Assembly: GCA_947586625.1 (NCBI GenBank)
Contig: CANPXS010000008.1
Location: forward strand, 1-37,146
From: an uncultured Clostridia bacterium
GTDB lineage: Bacteria; Bacillota; Clostridia; Oscillospirales; CAG-272
Length of the DNA: 37,146 bases
Direction: 5' to 3'
The translations under genes were made by a program, and so were the position numbers. The first letter of the stretch is position 1. Every line of letters starts with the position of its first letter. The notes below the pieces were generated by a model. That model was not told where the DNA came from. It saw only the letters and a program-made list of their open reading frames with translations, and did not search any database. Of the stretch, positions 14,600 through 22,965 are shown in pieces.

Positions 14600-15292
14600 T
14601 CAATCTGCAAGTTGCGCCCGCCTGAAGTCGGGGTCGGCGAAGTGGAATGTCACGTTATCTTCGCCCGCGTCATAAAGCTGCTCGACGCAGGATTTAATAT
14701 CGCGGTTTGCGGCGCTGAACCTGACGCCGGTCATGACATAGTGCGGATTTTCGATCTCTTTGCTGTCCTGTTCTACGAGCGCATCTCTGAGCACATCGTA
14801 GAATTCATCGACGGTGTAAAGCGGCTGTTTACCGTCGGGCGTTACGCTTCCGTACCATACGGCGTCGCTTCCGTCCTCATTCTTGCCTACGATGTCGAGT
14901 TCAAAGAAAATTATTTCGACGTCGATACTGTCCGATGCAAATATTTCATAGAATTTTTCATATGTTGCCGCGTCAGACGTGCCGTTCCATAAAAGCTCGA
15001 CGGTGTTTTCCTCGTCGGTTTTTTCGCCGTTCATGATGGTCTTATAAATCGAGTTCTCGGACGCTTCGCGCTCTTCGACCGTCATCTTGGCGTATATCGC
15101 CGCGTCGCTTATGAAAAGCGGCGAATTTTTGAGCTCGCCGCCGACTATGGCGGCGACGCCGAACACGAGCGCCAGCGCCATCGCCGCGCCGACAGTACGC
15201 TTTACAGCGTTTTCGCGCCGCACGCGTTTCTGATTTTCGTATTCGTCTCTTTTTTCAAGCGCTTCATGCGCGATCTCTTCACAGCTTTTCAT
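14600..15292 (-). CDS. Single-pass membrane protein, possible anti-sigma factor
   Basis: The 230-residue product has a short cytoplasmic N-terminus (CEEIAHEALEKRDEYENQK), one transmembrane helix (about residues 32-50) and an acidic extracellular part without known motifs. Its start overlaps the end of the sigma factor gene by 14 bases, so the two are translationally coupled. Sigma factor followed by a single-pass protein is the usual layout of an ECF sigma/anti-sigma pair, so anti-sigma function is a reasonable inference. I see no zinc-binding HxxxCxxC motif. Confidence 0.7.
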   Translation of the reverse strand: MKSCEEIAHEALEKRDEYENQKRVRRENAVKRTVGAAMALALVFGVAAIVGGELKNSPLFISDAAIYAKMTVEEREASENSIYKTIMNGEKTDEENTVELLWNGTSDAATYEKFYEIFASDSIDVEIIFFELDIVGKNEDGSDAVWYGSVTPDGKQPLYTVDEFYDVLRDALVEQDSKEIENPHYVMTGVRFSAANRDIKSCVEQLYDAGEDNVTFHFADPDFRRAQLAD

Positions 15293-15887
15293 TTGTAAAT
15301 CCCTCCCTGATTAGTTCGTTTTTCAGCGCTGCCTTTGCGCGGTAGAGCAAATTTGCGACCTGACGCTCGTTTTTGCGCATGACGGCTGCGATCTGCTTTG
15401 TGCCGAGGTCGTCGAAATATGACAGATACAAAACCTGCCTGTAATCGGCGTGCAGACGCGACATCGCTCGGTGAAGACGCACTTTTTCCTCCTCGCGTAT
15501 GCACGTTTCCTCGAGACTTTCCTCCTCCGACGATAGCTCAAGCTCGTCGACGAGCGTGTCCGCGACGTTCTTTTTTTTGCGGTACGCGTCGACGGCGACG
15601 TTGCGCGCGATGCGGTACAGCCACGTTTTAAACGTGCATTTGCCGTAGAAGCGCGGCTTTTTCGTTGCGAGCTTCACGAACGTGTCCTCCATCAGCTCCT
15701 CCGCGTCGACGGCGCTGCCGGTGAACGAATATAGATAAAGCGTCAGTCCGTCGCGGAACTCGCGCACCAAAAGCTCGAACGCGCTGTCGTCGCCGGAAAC
15801 GTATCGGCGGTAGTACTCTGCGCCCGTGTCCGCGTCTTTATTCGCAAATGCTGTCGGTATCGTATCGGCCGTATCGGTCATGTCCAT
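15279..15887 (-). CDS. ECF-type (sigma-70 family) RNA polymerase sigma factor
   Basis: ATG 15887 follows an ideal AAGGAGG, six bases away; the longer frame to 16007 has no ribosome site and runs through the promoter. The 202-residue product has region 2 (YYRRYVSGDDSAFELL through FKTWLYRIARNVAVDAYR) and region 4 (RQVLYLSYFDDLGTKQIAAVM, a helix-turn-helix), without regions 1 or 3, as in ECF sigma factors. It is coupled to the downstream membrane protein, a likely anti-sigma factor. A housekeeping promoter lies upstream. The regulon is unknown. Confidence 0.9.
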   Translation of the reverse strand: MDMTDTADTIPTAFANKDADTGAEYYRRYVSGDDSAFELLVREFRDGLTLYLYSFTGSAVDAEELMEDTFVKLATKKPRFYGKCTFKTWLYRIARNVAVDAYRKKKNVADTLVDELELSSEEESLEETCIREEEKVRLHRAMSRLHADYRQVLYLSYFDDLGTKQIAAVMRKNERQVANLLYRAKAALKNELIREGFTNEKL

Positions 15888-15956
15888 GCGCTGCCTCCTT
15901 CTTTTATTACCATCATACCATTTAGACGTATGCGGCGCGCCTGTTATCTCAGTAAA

Positions 15957-15985
15957 ATTATAATTTTTCGAAAAATTTTTATCAA
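15957..15985 (-). promoter_or_regulatory. Sigma-A promoter of the sigma/anti-sigma operon
   Basis: On the minus strand: TTGATA (15980-15985), 17-bp spacer, TATAAT (15957-15962), 70 bases before the sigma factor start. Confidence 0.7.
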
Positions 15986-16258
15986 GTGCTATTTTCCGTG
16001 TTCGCAAAGAAACTGCCGACGGTGTTCAATTTTGACTTGTCGAGCTTATTCGATATGGACAGCGCGCCGTGGCGGTAATAAAAAATGATATGTATCCGAT
16101 TCCGTTATCTCGAAGCTTTCGAGAAACACAGCGTATACAGCTCCGCAGATTTTTATCATAAACGGAGCTCTTACGAACGGTCGCGCACAGCGGAATAAAC
16201 AATTATTCCGAAAGTACAAATTTTTTATAAAAATTTCGATGTCGGTGCATTCATCTAC
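15986..16258. other. Non-coding interval with short hairpins
   Basis: No gene is seen between the sigma factor and the ABC pair. Three hairpins are visible: CTCGAA-GCT-TTCGAG (16109-16123), AGCTCCG pairing with CGGAGCT (16139-16169) and CGGAATAA-ACAA-TTATTCCG (16191-16210), the last followed by an A/T palindrome near 16218-16236. Their purpose is unclear. Confidence 0.6.
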
Positions 16259-16287
16259 TCGACAAGCATGACGCGCTGTGTTATAAT
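16259..16287 (+). promoter_or_regulatory. Promoter of the first ABC pair
   Basis: TCGACA (16259-16264), 17-bp spacer, TATAAT (16282-16287), 43 bases before the start codon. The leader is short and has no peptide ORF. Confidence 0.7.
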
Positions 16288-16330
16288 ACGTTCGCATTCG
16301 CTCTATAGGTGACGTATAAAAGGTGGAAAA

Positions 16331-18112
16331 ATGATATTCGGTAAGTACATAAACAAATACTACATAAAATATATGCCGATACTGATACTCGGGCTTTTGT
16401 CGCTCGCGCTCGTCGACTACATGCAGCTCGTCATACCGAACCTTTACCAGATGGTGATAAACGGGCTCAACGACGGCGAGGTCGCCGTCGACGGCGCCGT
16501 GTACGCGTTCGACATGGATTTTCTCCTTGACCGCGTATGCGTGCCGATGCTCGGCGTCGTCGTGTCGATGGTATTCGGGCGGTTTTTGTGGCGTATCTGC
16601 TTTTTCGGCTCCGCGATAAAGGTCGAGACGTCGATAAGAGATCACATGTTCGACCACTGCCGCCATCTGTCGCACGAGTACTATCAGGTCAACAAGGTCG
16701 GCAATCTGATGAGCCTTTTCACCAACGACCTCGACACGGTGCAGGAGTGCTACGGCAATGGGCTTTTGATGTTCTTCGACGCCTTGATGCTCGGTCTTTT
16801 GGCGATATACAAGATGTGGCGCATGGACCCGTTTCTGACCGTGCTGTCGCTCATACCTATGGCGCTTCTGCTCGGCGCGAGCAGCGTCGTCGGTCACTAT
16901 ATGGAGAAGAAGTGGGACATACGCCAGGCGGCGTTTTCAAAGCTGTCCGATTTCTCGCAGGAGAGCTTTTCCGGCATCGCCGTAATCAAGGCGTTCGTTA
17001 AAGAGGCTAAGGAACTGTGGGCGTTCCGCGACCTAAACCGCGAAAACGAAAAGGCGAACGTCGACTTCACCCGCTCGTCTGTGCTCCTGCACATACTCGT
17101 GACGCTGTTCGTCGAGTCCGTCATATGCGTCATACTCGGCTACGGCGGTTATCTCGTCTACAAGGGGCAGTTCAACGCGGGGCAGCTCATCGAGTACATG
17201 AGCTACTTTAACGCGATAGTGTGGCCGATAATGGCGGTGTCGGAGCTCATCGACATGACGAGCCGCGGCAAAGCGTCGCTCTCGCGCATAAGCGAGCTTT
17301 TAGACGCTAAAGAGGACGTCGTCGACAGACCGGGTGTCGAAAGGCTCGAAAACGTGCGCGGCGATATTGAGTTTTCGCATCTCACGTTCCGCTACCCCGA
17401 CGGCGAATACGACGCGCTGTCGGACGTATCGTTTGTGATACATGCGGGCGAGAGCGTCGGACTCGTCGGCAAGACGGGCTCAGGCAAAACGACGCTCGTC
17501 GATTTGATACTTCGCACCTACAACGTCCCCGACGGCACAGTGTTCATCGACGGTCACGACGTCAACTCCGTGCCGATACACGACGTGCGCGACGCGTGCG
17601 CGTATGTGCCGCAGGACAATTTCCTGTTCTCGGATACGATAGAGAACAACATCGCGTTCTCACGCGACATTAAATCACGAGACGAGGTCGCGTCCGCCGC
17701 CGTCCTCTCCGACATCGACGGCGACATACGCGCGTTCTCCGAGGGCTACGACACCGTGCTCGGCGAGCGCGGCGTGACAGTCTCGGGCGGTCAGAAGCAG
17801 CGCATATCTATTGCACGCGCGCTGATGAAGGACGCGCCGATACTCATACTCGACGACTCCGTCTCCGCCGTCGACACCAAGACGGAAAAGACCATACTCG
17901 ACAATCTCGTCAAAACGCGCGCGGGCAAGACTACGATACTCATCGCGCACCGCGTTTCCACCATCGAGCGCATGGACAAGATCATATACATCGAGGACGG
18001 ACGCGTCACGGCGATAGGTCCGCACGCGGAGCTGTGCGAGACGTGTCCCGCGTACAGAAACATGGTCGAGCTGCAAAAACTCGAGGAGGAAGGGGGCGAG
18101 CGCCTTGCGTGA
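16331..18112 (+). CDS. Heterodimeric ABC exporter, degenerate-NBD subunit
   Basis: The 593-residue half transporter has an exporter membrane domain (about residues 15-310) and an ATPase domain. Walker A GKTGSGKTT is at 380-388 and the signature VSGGQ at 484-488 is intact. Walker B ends in D508-D509, so Asp replaces the catalytic Glu. This is typical of the non-catalytic-site subunit in BmrCD, LmrCD and TM287/288-type exporters. The partner is the next gene, overlapping by eight bases. AGGTGG lies five bases before the ATG. Probably exports drugs or lipophilic compounds; substrate unknown. Confidence 0.9.
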   Translation: MIFGKYINKYYIKYMPILILGLLSLALVDYMQLVIPNLYQMVINGLNDGEVAVDGAVYAFDMDFLLDRVCVPMLGVVVSMVFGRFLWRICFFGSAIKVETSIRDHMFDHCRHLSHEYYQVNKVGNLMSLFTNDLDTVQECYGNGLLMFFDALMLGLLAIYKMWRMDPFLTVLSLIPMALLLGASSVVGHYMEKKWDIRQAAFSKLSDFSQESFSGIAVIKAFVKEAKELWAFRDLNRENEKANVDFTRSSVLLHILVTLFVESVICVILGYGGYLVYKGQFNAGQLIEYMSYFNAIVWPIMAVSELIDMTSRGKASLSRISELLDAKEDVVDRPGVERLENVRGDIEFSHLTFRYPDGEYDALSDVSFVIHAGESVGLVGKTGSGKTTLVDLILRTYNVPDGTVFIDGHDVNSVPIHDVRDACAYVPQDNFLFSDTIENNIAFSRDIKSRDEVASAAVLSDIDGDIRAFSEGYDTVLGERGVTVSGGQKQRISIARALMKDAPILILDDSVSAVDTKTEKTILDNLVKTRAGKTTILIAHRVSTIERMDKIIYIEDGRVTAIGPHAELCETCPAYRNMVELQKLEEEGGERLA

Positions 18113-19988
18113 ATATCTGCCTGTACTAATCGTCGGCGCCATAATCGGCGTATTCGCCGTCATTTTCACCGCCGCGTACATAACGCTGAAGCGGCGCGGT
18201 CAGGCCGTCACTTTCGACCGCAACATGCCGGACAGCGAGATAATGCGCCGTCTTATAAAATACGCGCGCCCGTATTGGAAAAGCTTCCTCGCCGTGCTCG
18301 TAATAATGATAGTATCTATCGCTTACGACATCGTGTCGCCCATCATCGTCGGCGACATAGAGGAACTGATTCAGGGCGGGTTCGAGCTGCAGACGCTGTT
18401 CGTCTACGTCGCCGTGTATGCGTCGATACTCATAGTTTCGATGGTATGCACGTATTTCCAGTCCATAATCCTGCAAAAGACGGGGCAGAAGATACTGTCC
18501 GCGCTGCGCATGGACCTGTTCACCCACATCGAGAGCCTGTCGCATGAGCAGCTCAATCAGATACCGGTCGGCAAGCTCGTCACGCGCGTCACGAACGACA
18601 CGAACGCGATCTCGATGATGTTCACCAACATCCTCGTCAACATGATACGCAATGTGTTCGTCATCTCCGGCGTACTCGCCGCGATGCTGATGCTCAACTA
18701 CATGCTGACGCTGATGATACTCTGCTTCATCCCGTTCCTCGTGTGGTTCACCATCATATTCCGCACGTTCACGCGACGCGTGTTCCGCACCGTCAAGGAC
18801 CGCACGACAGACATCAACACGTACCTGTCCGAGAATCTCTCCGGCATGAAGATCACGCAGATATTCAACCGCGAGGACGCGAAGATGGCGGAGTTCGGTG
18901 AAAAGAGCCACGCGCTGATGCGGGCGAAGAGCCATCAGATACTCGTGTTCGGCATATTCCGCCCGATGGTGTATATGCTCTACATCTCGTCGGTGCTGTG
19001 TCTTCTTTACCTGTGCGGCCGCAGTTACATCAAGGATGTGACGTTTCTCGGTCAGTCCATCGACAGTAAGACGCTCGTGACGTTCTACATGTACATATCG
19101 AAGTTCTTCAACCCGATACAGACGCTCGCCGAGCAGTTCAATCAGCTCCAGTCCGCGTTCGCGTCGGCGGAGAAGATATTCTCCGTATTCGACATGGAGC
19201 CCGCGCTCGTCGACGAGCCCGACGCCATCGAGCTCGACGATATCAAGGGCGAGATAGAGTTCCGCGACGTATGGTTCTGCTATAATCCGGGCGAGTGGGT
19301 GCTGCGCGGCGTGTCGTTCCACGTAATGCCGAAGGAGACGGTCGCGTTCGTCGGCTCGACCGGCTCGGGCAAGACGACGATACTCTCGCTCATATGCCGC
19401 AACTACGACATACAAAAGGGGCAGATTTTGATCGACGGCATCGACATAAAGCATATCAAGATATCGTCGCTGCGCCGCAGATTCGGTCAGATGCTGCAAG
19501 ATGTGTTTTTGTTCTCCGGCACGATACGCTCGAACATAGTGCTGCGTGAGGAGTCGTTCACCGACGAGCAGATAATGCAGGCGTGCCGCTACGTCAACGC
19601 GGATAAATTCATTGACCGCCTCGACGGCGGGCTCGACGAGGTCGTGCGCGAGCGCGGCAACAACTTCTCCGCCGGTCAGCGTCAGCTTCTCTCGTTCGCG
19701 CGCACGATCCTGCACCGTCCGTCCGTGATGATACTCGACGAGGCGACCGCCAACATCGACACGGAGACGGAAGTTTTGATACAGGATTCGCTTGAAAAGA
19801 TGAAGAACATCGGCACGATGCTGATAGTCGCGCACAGACTGTCGACGATACAGCATGCAGACAACATAATCCTGCTCTCGCACGGCAAAATAGAGGAACA
19901 GGGCACGCATCAGGAGCTTCTGCACCGCCGCGGCAGATACTATCAGCTCTATATGCTCCAGTTCGACAAAGGCGGCGCGGTGTCGTAA
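18105..19988 (+). CDS. Heterodimeric ABC exporter, catalytic-NBD subunit
   Basis: The 627-residue partner starts at TTG 18105 within the end of the previous gene, with AAGGGGG about eight bases upstream. It carries an extra N-terminal helix (residues 5-27) before the standard exporter domain. Walker A GSTGSGKTT is at 417-425 and Walker B ends in D545-E546, so the catalytic Glu is present. The signature is altered to FSAGQ (521-525). Because the composite sites swap partners, this weakened signature faces the Asp-Asp Walker B of the other subunit, giving one active and one degenerate site. A terminator follows. Confidence 0.9.
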   Translation: MREYLPVLIVGAIIGVFAVIFTAAYITLKRRGQAVTFDRNMPDSEIMRRLIKYARPYWKSFLAVLVIMIVSIAYDIVSPIIVGDIEELIQGGFELQTLFVYVAVYASILIVSMVCTYFQSIILQKTGQKILSALRMDLFTHIESLSHEQLNQIPVGKLVTRVTNDTNAISMMFTNILVNMIRNVFVISGVLAAMLMLNYMLTLMILCFIPFLVWFTIIFRTFTRRVFRTVKDRTTDINTYLSENLSGMKITQIFNREDAKMAEFGEKSHALMRAKSHQILVFGIFRPMVYMLYISSVLCLLYLCGRSYIKDVTFLGQSIDSKTLVTFYMYISKFFNPIQTLAEQFNQLQSAFASAEKIFSVFDMEPALVDEPDAIELDDIKGEIEFRDVWFCYNPGEWVLRGVSFHVMPKETVAFVGSTGSGKTTILSLICRNYDIQKGQILIDGIDIKHIKISSLRRRFGQMLQDVFLFSGTIRSNIVLREESFTDEQIMQACRYVNADKFIDRLDGGLDEVVRERGNNFSAGQRQLLSFARTILHRPSVMILDEATANIDTETEVLIQDSLEKMKNIGTMLIVAHRLSTIQHADNIILLSHGKIEEQGTHQELLHRRGRYYQLYMLQFDKGGAVS

Positions 19989-19998
19989 GATAATACCG

Positions 19999-20035
19999 AA
20001 AAAGCCTCTTTCCCTAATCGGGAAAGAGGCTTTTT
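19999..20035. terminator. Bidirectional terminator
   Basis: AAAAAGCCTCTTTCCC and its complement form a 16-bp stem around TAATC, with A- and T-tracts on both sides, between the convergent ABC and LCP genes. Confidence 0.95.
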
Positions 20036-20048
20036 ACATGCACTTTTA

Positions 20049-21173
20049 TCAGTACGGCAGATATTCGTTTTCGAGTTTGTTTCTCATATCCTTGAAGTCC
20101 ACTATCTCGACCGAAGCGCCGTTTATCATCGCGTGCGAGTAGCCGCCGAGGTACGGTATCGAGTACGTGTTGACCTCCATCGAACCGACGAGCGGCAACA
20201 GCTTCGTCATGAGCGAGAGTATATCCCCGTTGTTCATATCCGTCGACAGTTTCGGCAGTATCGCGTCTGCGATGCTGTTGAGGTCGGCAAGACTCGAGTT
20301 TTTGAATTTGTTGAACAGTGACATCAAAATCGTGCGCTGACGGTTCGCGCGAGCATAATCGGAGTCGATCTTGCGTATGCGGGAATAGAACAGGGCCTGT
20401 TCGCCGTTAAGCATTGAAGTTCCGACCGGAAGCAGTCCGTTCGAGTAATCCGATTCCTTCTGTGTGACGGTTATCTCAACGCCGCCGAGCATATCTATTA
20501 TCTCGACAAAGTCGAAGAAGTCTCCCGCAAAGCAGCCGTCTATCGTTATACCGAAGTTCTGCTTGTAAGTCTCTTTCATCAGCTTGAACCCGCCGAATCT
20601 GTACGCGGCGTTAAGCTTGTTGTTTTTGTAACCGCCCGGGATCGAAACATACATATCGCGCAAAAACGATATCATCGAGACCTTCTTCGTCTTGGGGTTG
20701 ACGCTTATGAGTATCATCGTGTCGGATCGCTGCCGTGCTTGTCCGGCCTCACGTCTGTCCTCGCCGACGATCATGATGTTAATAAGATTGCCATCGTTAA
20801 TCGGATCGACTGTCTCTATTACTGGCTCTGTCTCGACAGGCTTCTGCGTGTCGGTGCCCGGAGCCGCTGTGCTGTCACTGCCTGACGTACCGCCGGGCTC
20901 ATCAGTGTCGGGCGCATCCGTCACGTAATCGGTTTCATCGTTTCCGGGTTCGTCGGTTTCCATATAGTCTGAACCGGGCGGAACGTAATACGGGTCGGAA
21001 TCTTCATCCGGCACTTTCTGTATTTTCGATATCTTGTCCCATATAAAGCCGAACGCAACGGCAACTACAGTCAGCATCAAAAGAAGTACAACTATGATTA
21101 CTATCGTAAATACAGGTCTCTTTTTTTTATTTTTGCTTTTCATTTTTATTTCGTCGTTATTTTTATCATCCAT
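20049..21173 (-). CDS. LCP (LytR-CpsA-Psr) family cell-wall polymer ligase
   Basis: The 374-residue protein has a basic cytoplasmic N-terminus, one transmembrane helix (about residues 20-46), an Asp/Thr/Pro-rich linker (to about 125) and an LCP domain. The domain shows the expected residues: GEDRR and RSDTMILISV, ISFLRDMYVSIPG with the conserved Arg, and NRQRTILMSL. LCP proteins transfer undecaprenyl-phosphate-linked polymers such as teichoic acids to peptidoglycan, outside the membrane. GGAGG precedes the ATG, and a consensus promoter lies upstream. The long acidic linker is compatible with spanning part of the wall. Confidence 0.9.
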   Translation of the reverse strand: MDDKNNDEIKMKSKNKKKRPVFTIVIIVVLLLMLTVVAVAFGFIWDKISKIQKVPDEDSDPYYVPPGSDYMETDEPGNDETDYVTDAPDTDEPGGTSGSDSTAAPGTDTQKPVETEPVIETVDPINDGNLINIMIVGEDRREAGQARQRSDTMILISVNPKTKKVSMISFLRDMYVSIPGGYKNNKLNAAYRFGGFKLMKETYKQNFGITIDGCFAGDFFDFVEIIDMLGGVEITVTQKESDYSNGLLPVGTSMLNGEQALFYSRIRKIDSDYARANRQRTILMSLFNKFKNSSLADLNSIADAILPKLSTDMNNGDILSLMTKLLPLVGSMEVNTYSIPYLGGYSHAMINGASVEIVDFKDMRNKLENEYLPY

Positions 21174-21215
21174 TCGATCTATCCTCCGAAATCGGATAAT
21201 CCGTATTTTTTCACC

Positions 21216-21244
21216 ATTATATTATGAATTAAGATGAAAGTCAA
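21216..21244 (-). promoter_or_regulatory. Promoter of the LCP gene
   Basis: On the minus strand: TTGACT (21239-21244), 17-bp spacer, TATAAT (21216-21221). Confidence 0.8.
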
Positions 21245-21293
21245 TATGTTTCATTGTAAACTTTTTGTAACGCAAAAATGTTGTCCACGGTAC

Positions 21294-21322
21294 TTTACAA
21301 CTGCGCGTTTTTGTGTGATAAT
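21294..21322 (+). promoter_or_regulatory. Promoter of the divergent membrane protein gene
   Basis: TTTACA (21294-21299), 17-bp spacer, GATAAT (21317-21322) with an extended -10 TG at 21314-21315. Confidence 0.65.
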
Positions 21323-21363
21323 ATAGTCAATATTCAATTATTCGAAAAAATCGGAGACGATCC

Positions 21364-21891
21364 ATGGAAGAACTCACCGAGCTTGAAAAAGACATTAATA
21401 CAGACGGCAACTGCGGGAACAAAATTGCCGAACAGGATCATTCCAATGCGGCTGCCGGGGAAACAAACGATACAGGAATTTACGGTCTTACATACACGGA
21501 AAACAGCGGGAAAGACGAAATCGACGTGAATATACATGTCGAGCCGACGCCTCCGACGCCGCCCGCGCCGTCAGTCGCGAGGCTCGTTTACAGCGCGTAT
21601 TCCGAGATGCGTCCGGCTCCCGGGACGCGGTATGCGCCGCTCGGACTTTTCGGCTATATCGGACTGCTCCTTCTGACCTCTATCCCCGCAGTCGGGCTCA
21701 TATCGTCAATGGTGATCGCGCTGTGCGCGAAACGCGCGGCAGTTCAGCGCTTTGCGCTCGCTGTCGTTATATTGCGCACGCTGTTCTGGGTGATCGCCGC
21801 CGCTGCCGTCGCCGTCGCCGTATATGCGTTCGACGTTGATGTGTTCGGCTTAATCGGCAAGTATTTCGCTCTCATCAGGAACGCTGCGTGA
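21364..21891 (+). CDS. Hypothetical membrane protein with Pro-rich linker
   Basis: The 175-residue product has an acidic, low-complexity N-terminal half (about 60 residues), a Pro/Thr linker (VEPTPPTPPAPSVA) and two transmembrane helices (about residues 95-120 and 130-155). No catalytic motif or known domain is recognised. GGAG lies a few bases before the ATG and an extended -10 promoter lies upstream, so it is probably real. Its 3' end overlaps the convergent CYTH gene by 42 bases. Function unknown. Confidence 0.75.
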   Translation: MEELTELEKDINTDGNCGNKIAEQDHSNAAAGETNDTGIYGLTYTENSGKDEIDVNIHVEPTPPTPPAPSVARLVYSAYSEMRPAPGTRYAPLGLFGYIGLLLLTSIPAVGLISSMVIALCAKRAAVQRFALAVVILRTLFWVIAAAAVAVAVYAFDVDVFGLIGKYFALIRNAA

Positions 21892-22359
21892 CAGCGCGGC
21901 GTTTGTAAATCTTCTCTCCCCCGTCACCTCGCGTATGACGTCTATATCGGGCGGCAGCGTGACCGTGTCACTTTCTTTCCCGACCTCGAGTTCCATCACG
22001 GCGATATTCTGCCAAAACGTATAGACGTCGAGCTCGAACGTCTGCCCCATATACGTGAGAAGATAACGCGTTTTATAAAGCGTCGCCGTGTCGGCGCATT
22101 TGCGCGTCAAAAGCGCGCCGTATTCCTCCGCCGTTATCTCGTCCTCGTATTCCTCGTGCGACATATCGCTGACGCGGCGCTTCTTCGTGTGCGTGTATAC
22201 GACCCTGTCGTCATATTCGCGTCTGCGCACACGCTCGGTCACGCCGTCCTCGCCGTCGGACGTGATATATGTCTGCTCGATCTTTGACGACGGAAGCGAG
22301 TAGAGCAGCTTTTGCGACGGCATTTTAATTATGTACTTGTGTTCAGTTTCGATATTCAT
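21850..22359 (-). CDS. CYTH domain protein (triphosphate tunnel metalloenzyme fold)
   Basis: ATG 22359 follows GGAG by eight bases and puts the CYTH signature ExExK at E4-T-E6-H-K8 (MNIETEHKYI), its normal position; the longer frame to 22419 would start upstream of the promoter. The 169-residue product continues with alternating charged beta strands (VTERVRRREY, YTHTKKRR, ELDVYTF, MELEVGKE) as in TTM tunnel enzymes, which hydrolyse or rearrange triphosphates (thiamine triphosphatase, tripolyphosphatase, class IV adenylate cyclase). The exact substrate is not predictable. Confidence 0.85.
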   Translation of the reverse strand: MNIETEHKYIIKMPSQKLLYSLPSSKIEQTYITSDGEDGVTERVRRREYDDRVVYTHTKKRRVSDMSHEEYEDEITAEEYGALLTRKCADTATLYKTRYLLTYMGQTFELDVYTFWQNIAVMELEVGKESDTVTLPPDIDVIREVTGERRFTNAALSRSVPDESEILAD

Positions 22360-22390
22360 GAAAAACGCTCCGTTAATTTTTTGCGTCACT

Positions 22391-22419
22391 ATTTTACCAC
22401 GTCTTTTTGCGCCGTGCAA
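22391..22419 (-). promoter_or_regulatory. Promoter of the CYTH gene
   Basis: On the minus strand: TTGCAC (22414-22419), 17-bp spacer, TAAAAT (22391-22396), 32 bases before the start. Confidence 0.6.
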
Positions 22420-22452
22420 CCGAAATAAAAATAAAATTTACAGAGGAATATA

Positions 22453-22965
22453 ATGAAAAAAACGCTTCTTTGCGTCTTTGCCGCCGTTTGTTTGGCGGCG
22501 GCATTTGCATCGTGCGCGTCGAACACATATACGACCGTGTGGTTCGAGGACATGGCGCACGTTGAAAAGGCGATACCGTTCAAGATGAAGACACTTCCGA
22601 ACGCAGGCGACGCCGTCGCCTACGGCGTCATGGACGGAAGTCTTTGCGATGTGCGCTACAACATCACCGACGAATACGACCGCCCGGCGTCGCTGTCGTT
22701 CCGCATGGCGGAGCCCGATTATGTCGAAAAGCTCAACAGCTCCGGCAAAGGCTCGTTCACCGGCATGGAGGATAAACCGTCGACGAGCGAAAGACTCGGC
22801 TCCGCGACCGTGATATATCACTGCGAAGGCTCAAAGGTCACGGCGCAGTGGGAGCTCGGCGGATACGCGTACGCGATAATACTTGAATTCACCGACGGCA
22901 GCGCGGCAGTCACCGACGACATACGCGATCATGTCCTGTCGGTAATATCAATGGGGGTGAAATGA
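22453..22965 (+). CDS. Hypothetical lipoprotein
   Basis: The 170-residue product has a lipoprotein signal: MKK, a hydrophobic core and the lipobox AFASC, with the modified cysteine at residue 21. The mature part is beta-rich (VRYNITDEY, ATVIYHCEG, WELGGYAYAIILEF) without a recognised domain; it loosely resembles DUF4367/PsbP-like surface lipoproteins. AGAGGA precedes the ATG. Its stop overlaps the next start (ATGA). Anchored to the outer face of the membrane; function unknown. Confidence 0.8.
   Translation: MKKTLLCVFAAVCLAAAFASCASNTYTTVWFEDMAHVEKAIPFKMKTLPNAGDAVAYGVMDGSLCDVRYNITDEYDRPASLSFRMAEPDYVEKLNSSGKGSFTGMEDKPSTSERLGSATVIYHCEGSKVTAQWELGGYAYAIILEFTDGSAAVTDDIRDHVLSVISMGVK

Noticed and set aside
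13937..14992. Plus-strand open frame of 351 codons
   Set aside because: It runs antisense through the LURP-one gene, its promoter, a terminator and the possible anti-sigma gene, all of which are well supported on the other strand.
15915..15950. ECF-like promoter (AAC ... CGTCTAA on the minus strand) that could autoregulate the sigma factor
   Set aside because: The spacing between the two elements is about 14 bases, shorter than the usual 16-17, and a good sigma-A promoter lies nearby.
16046..16897. Minus-strand open frame over the ABC promoter region
   Set aside because: It covers a promoter and the conserved start of the ABC gene, has low-complexity His/Val/Glu content and no ribosome site.
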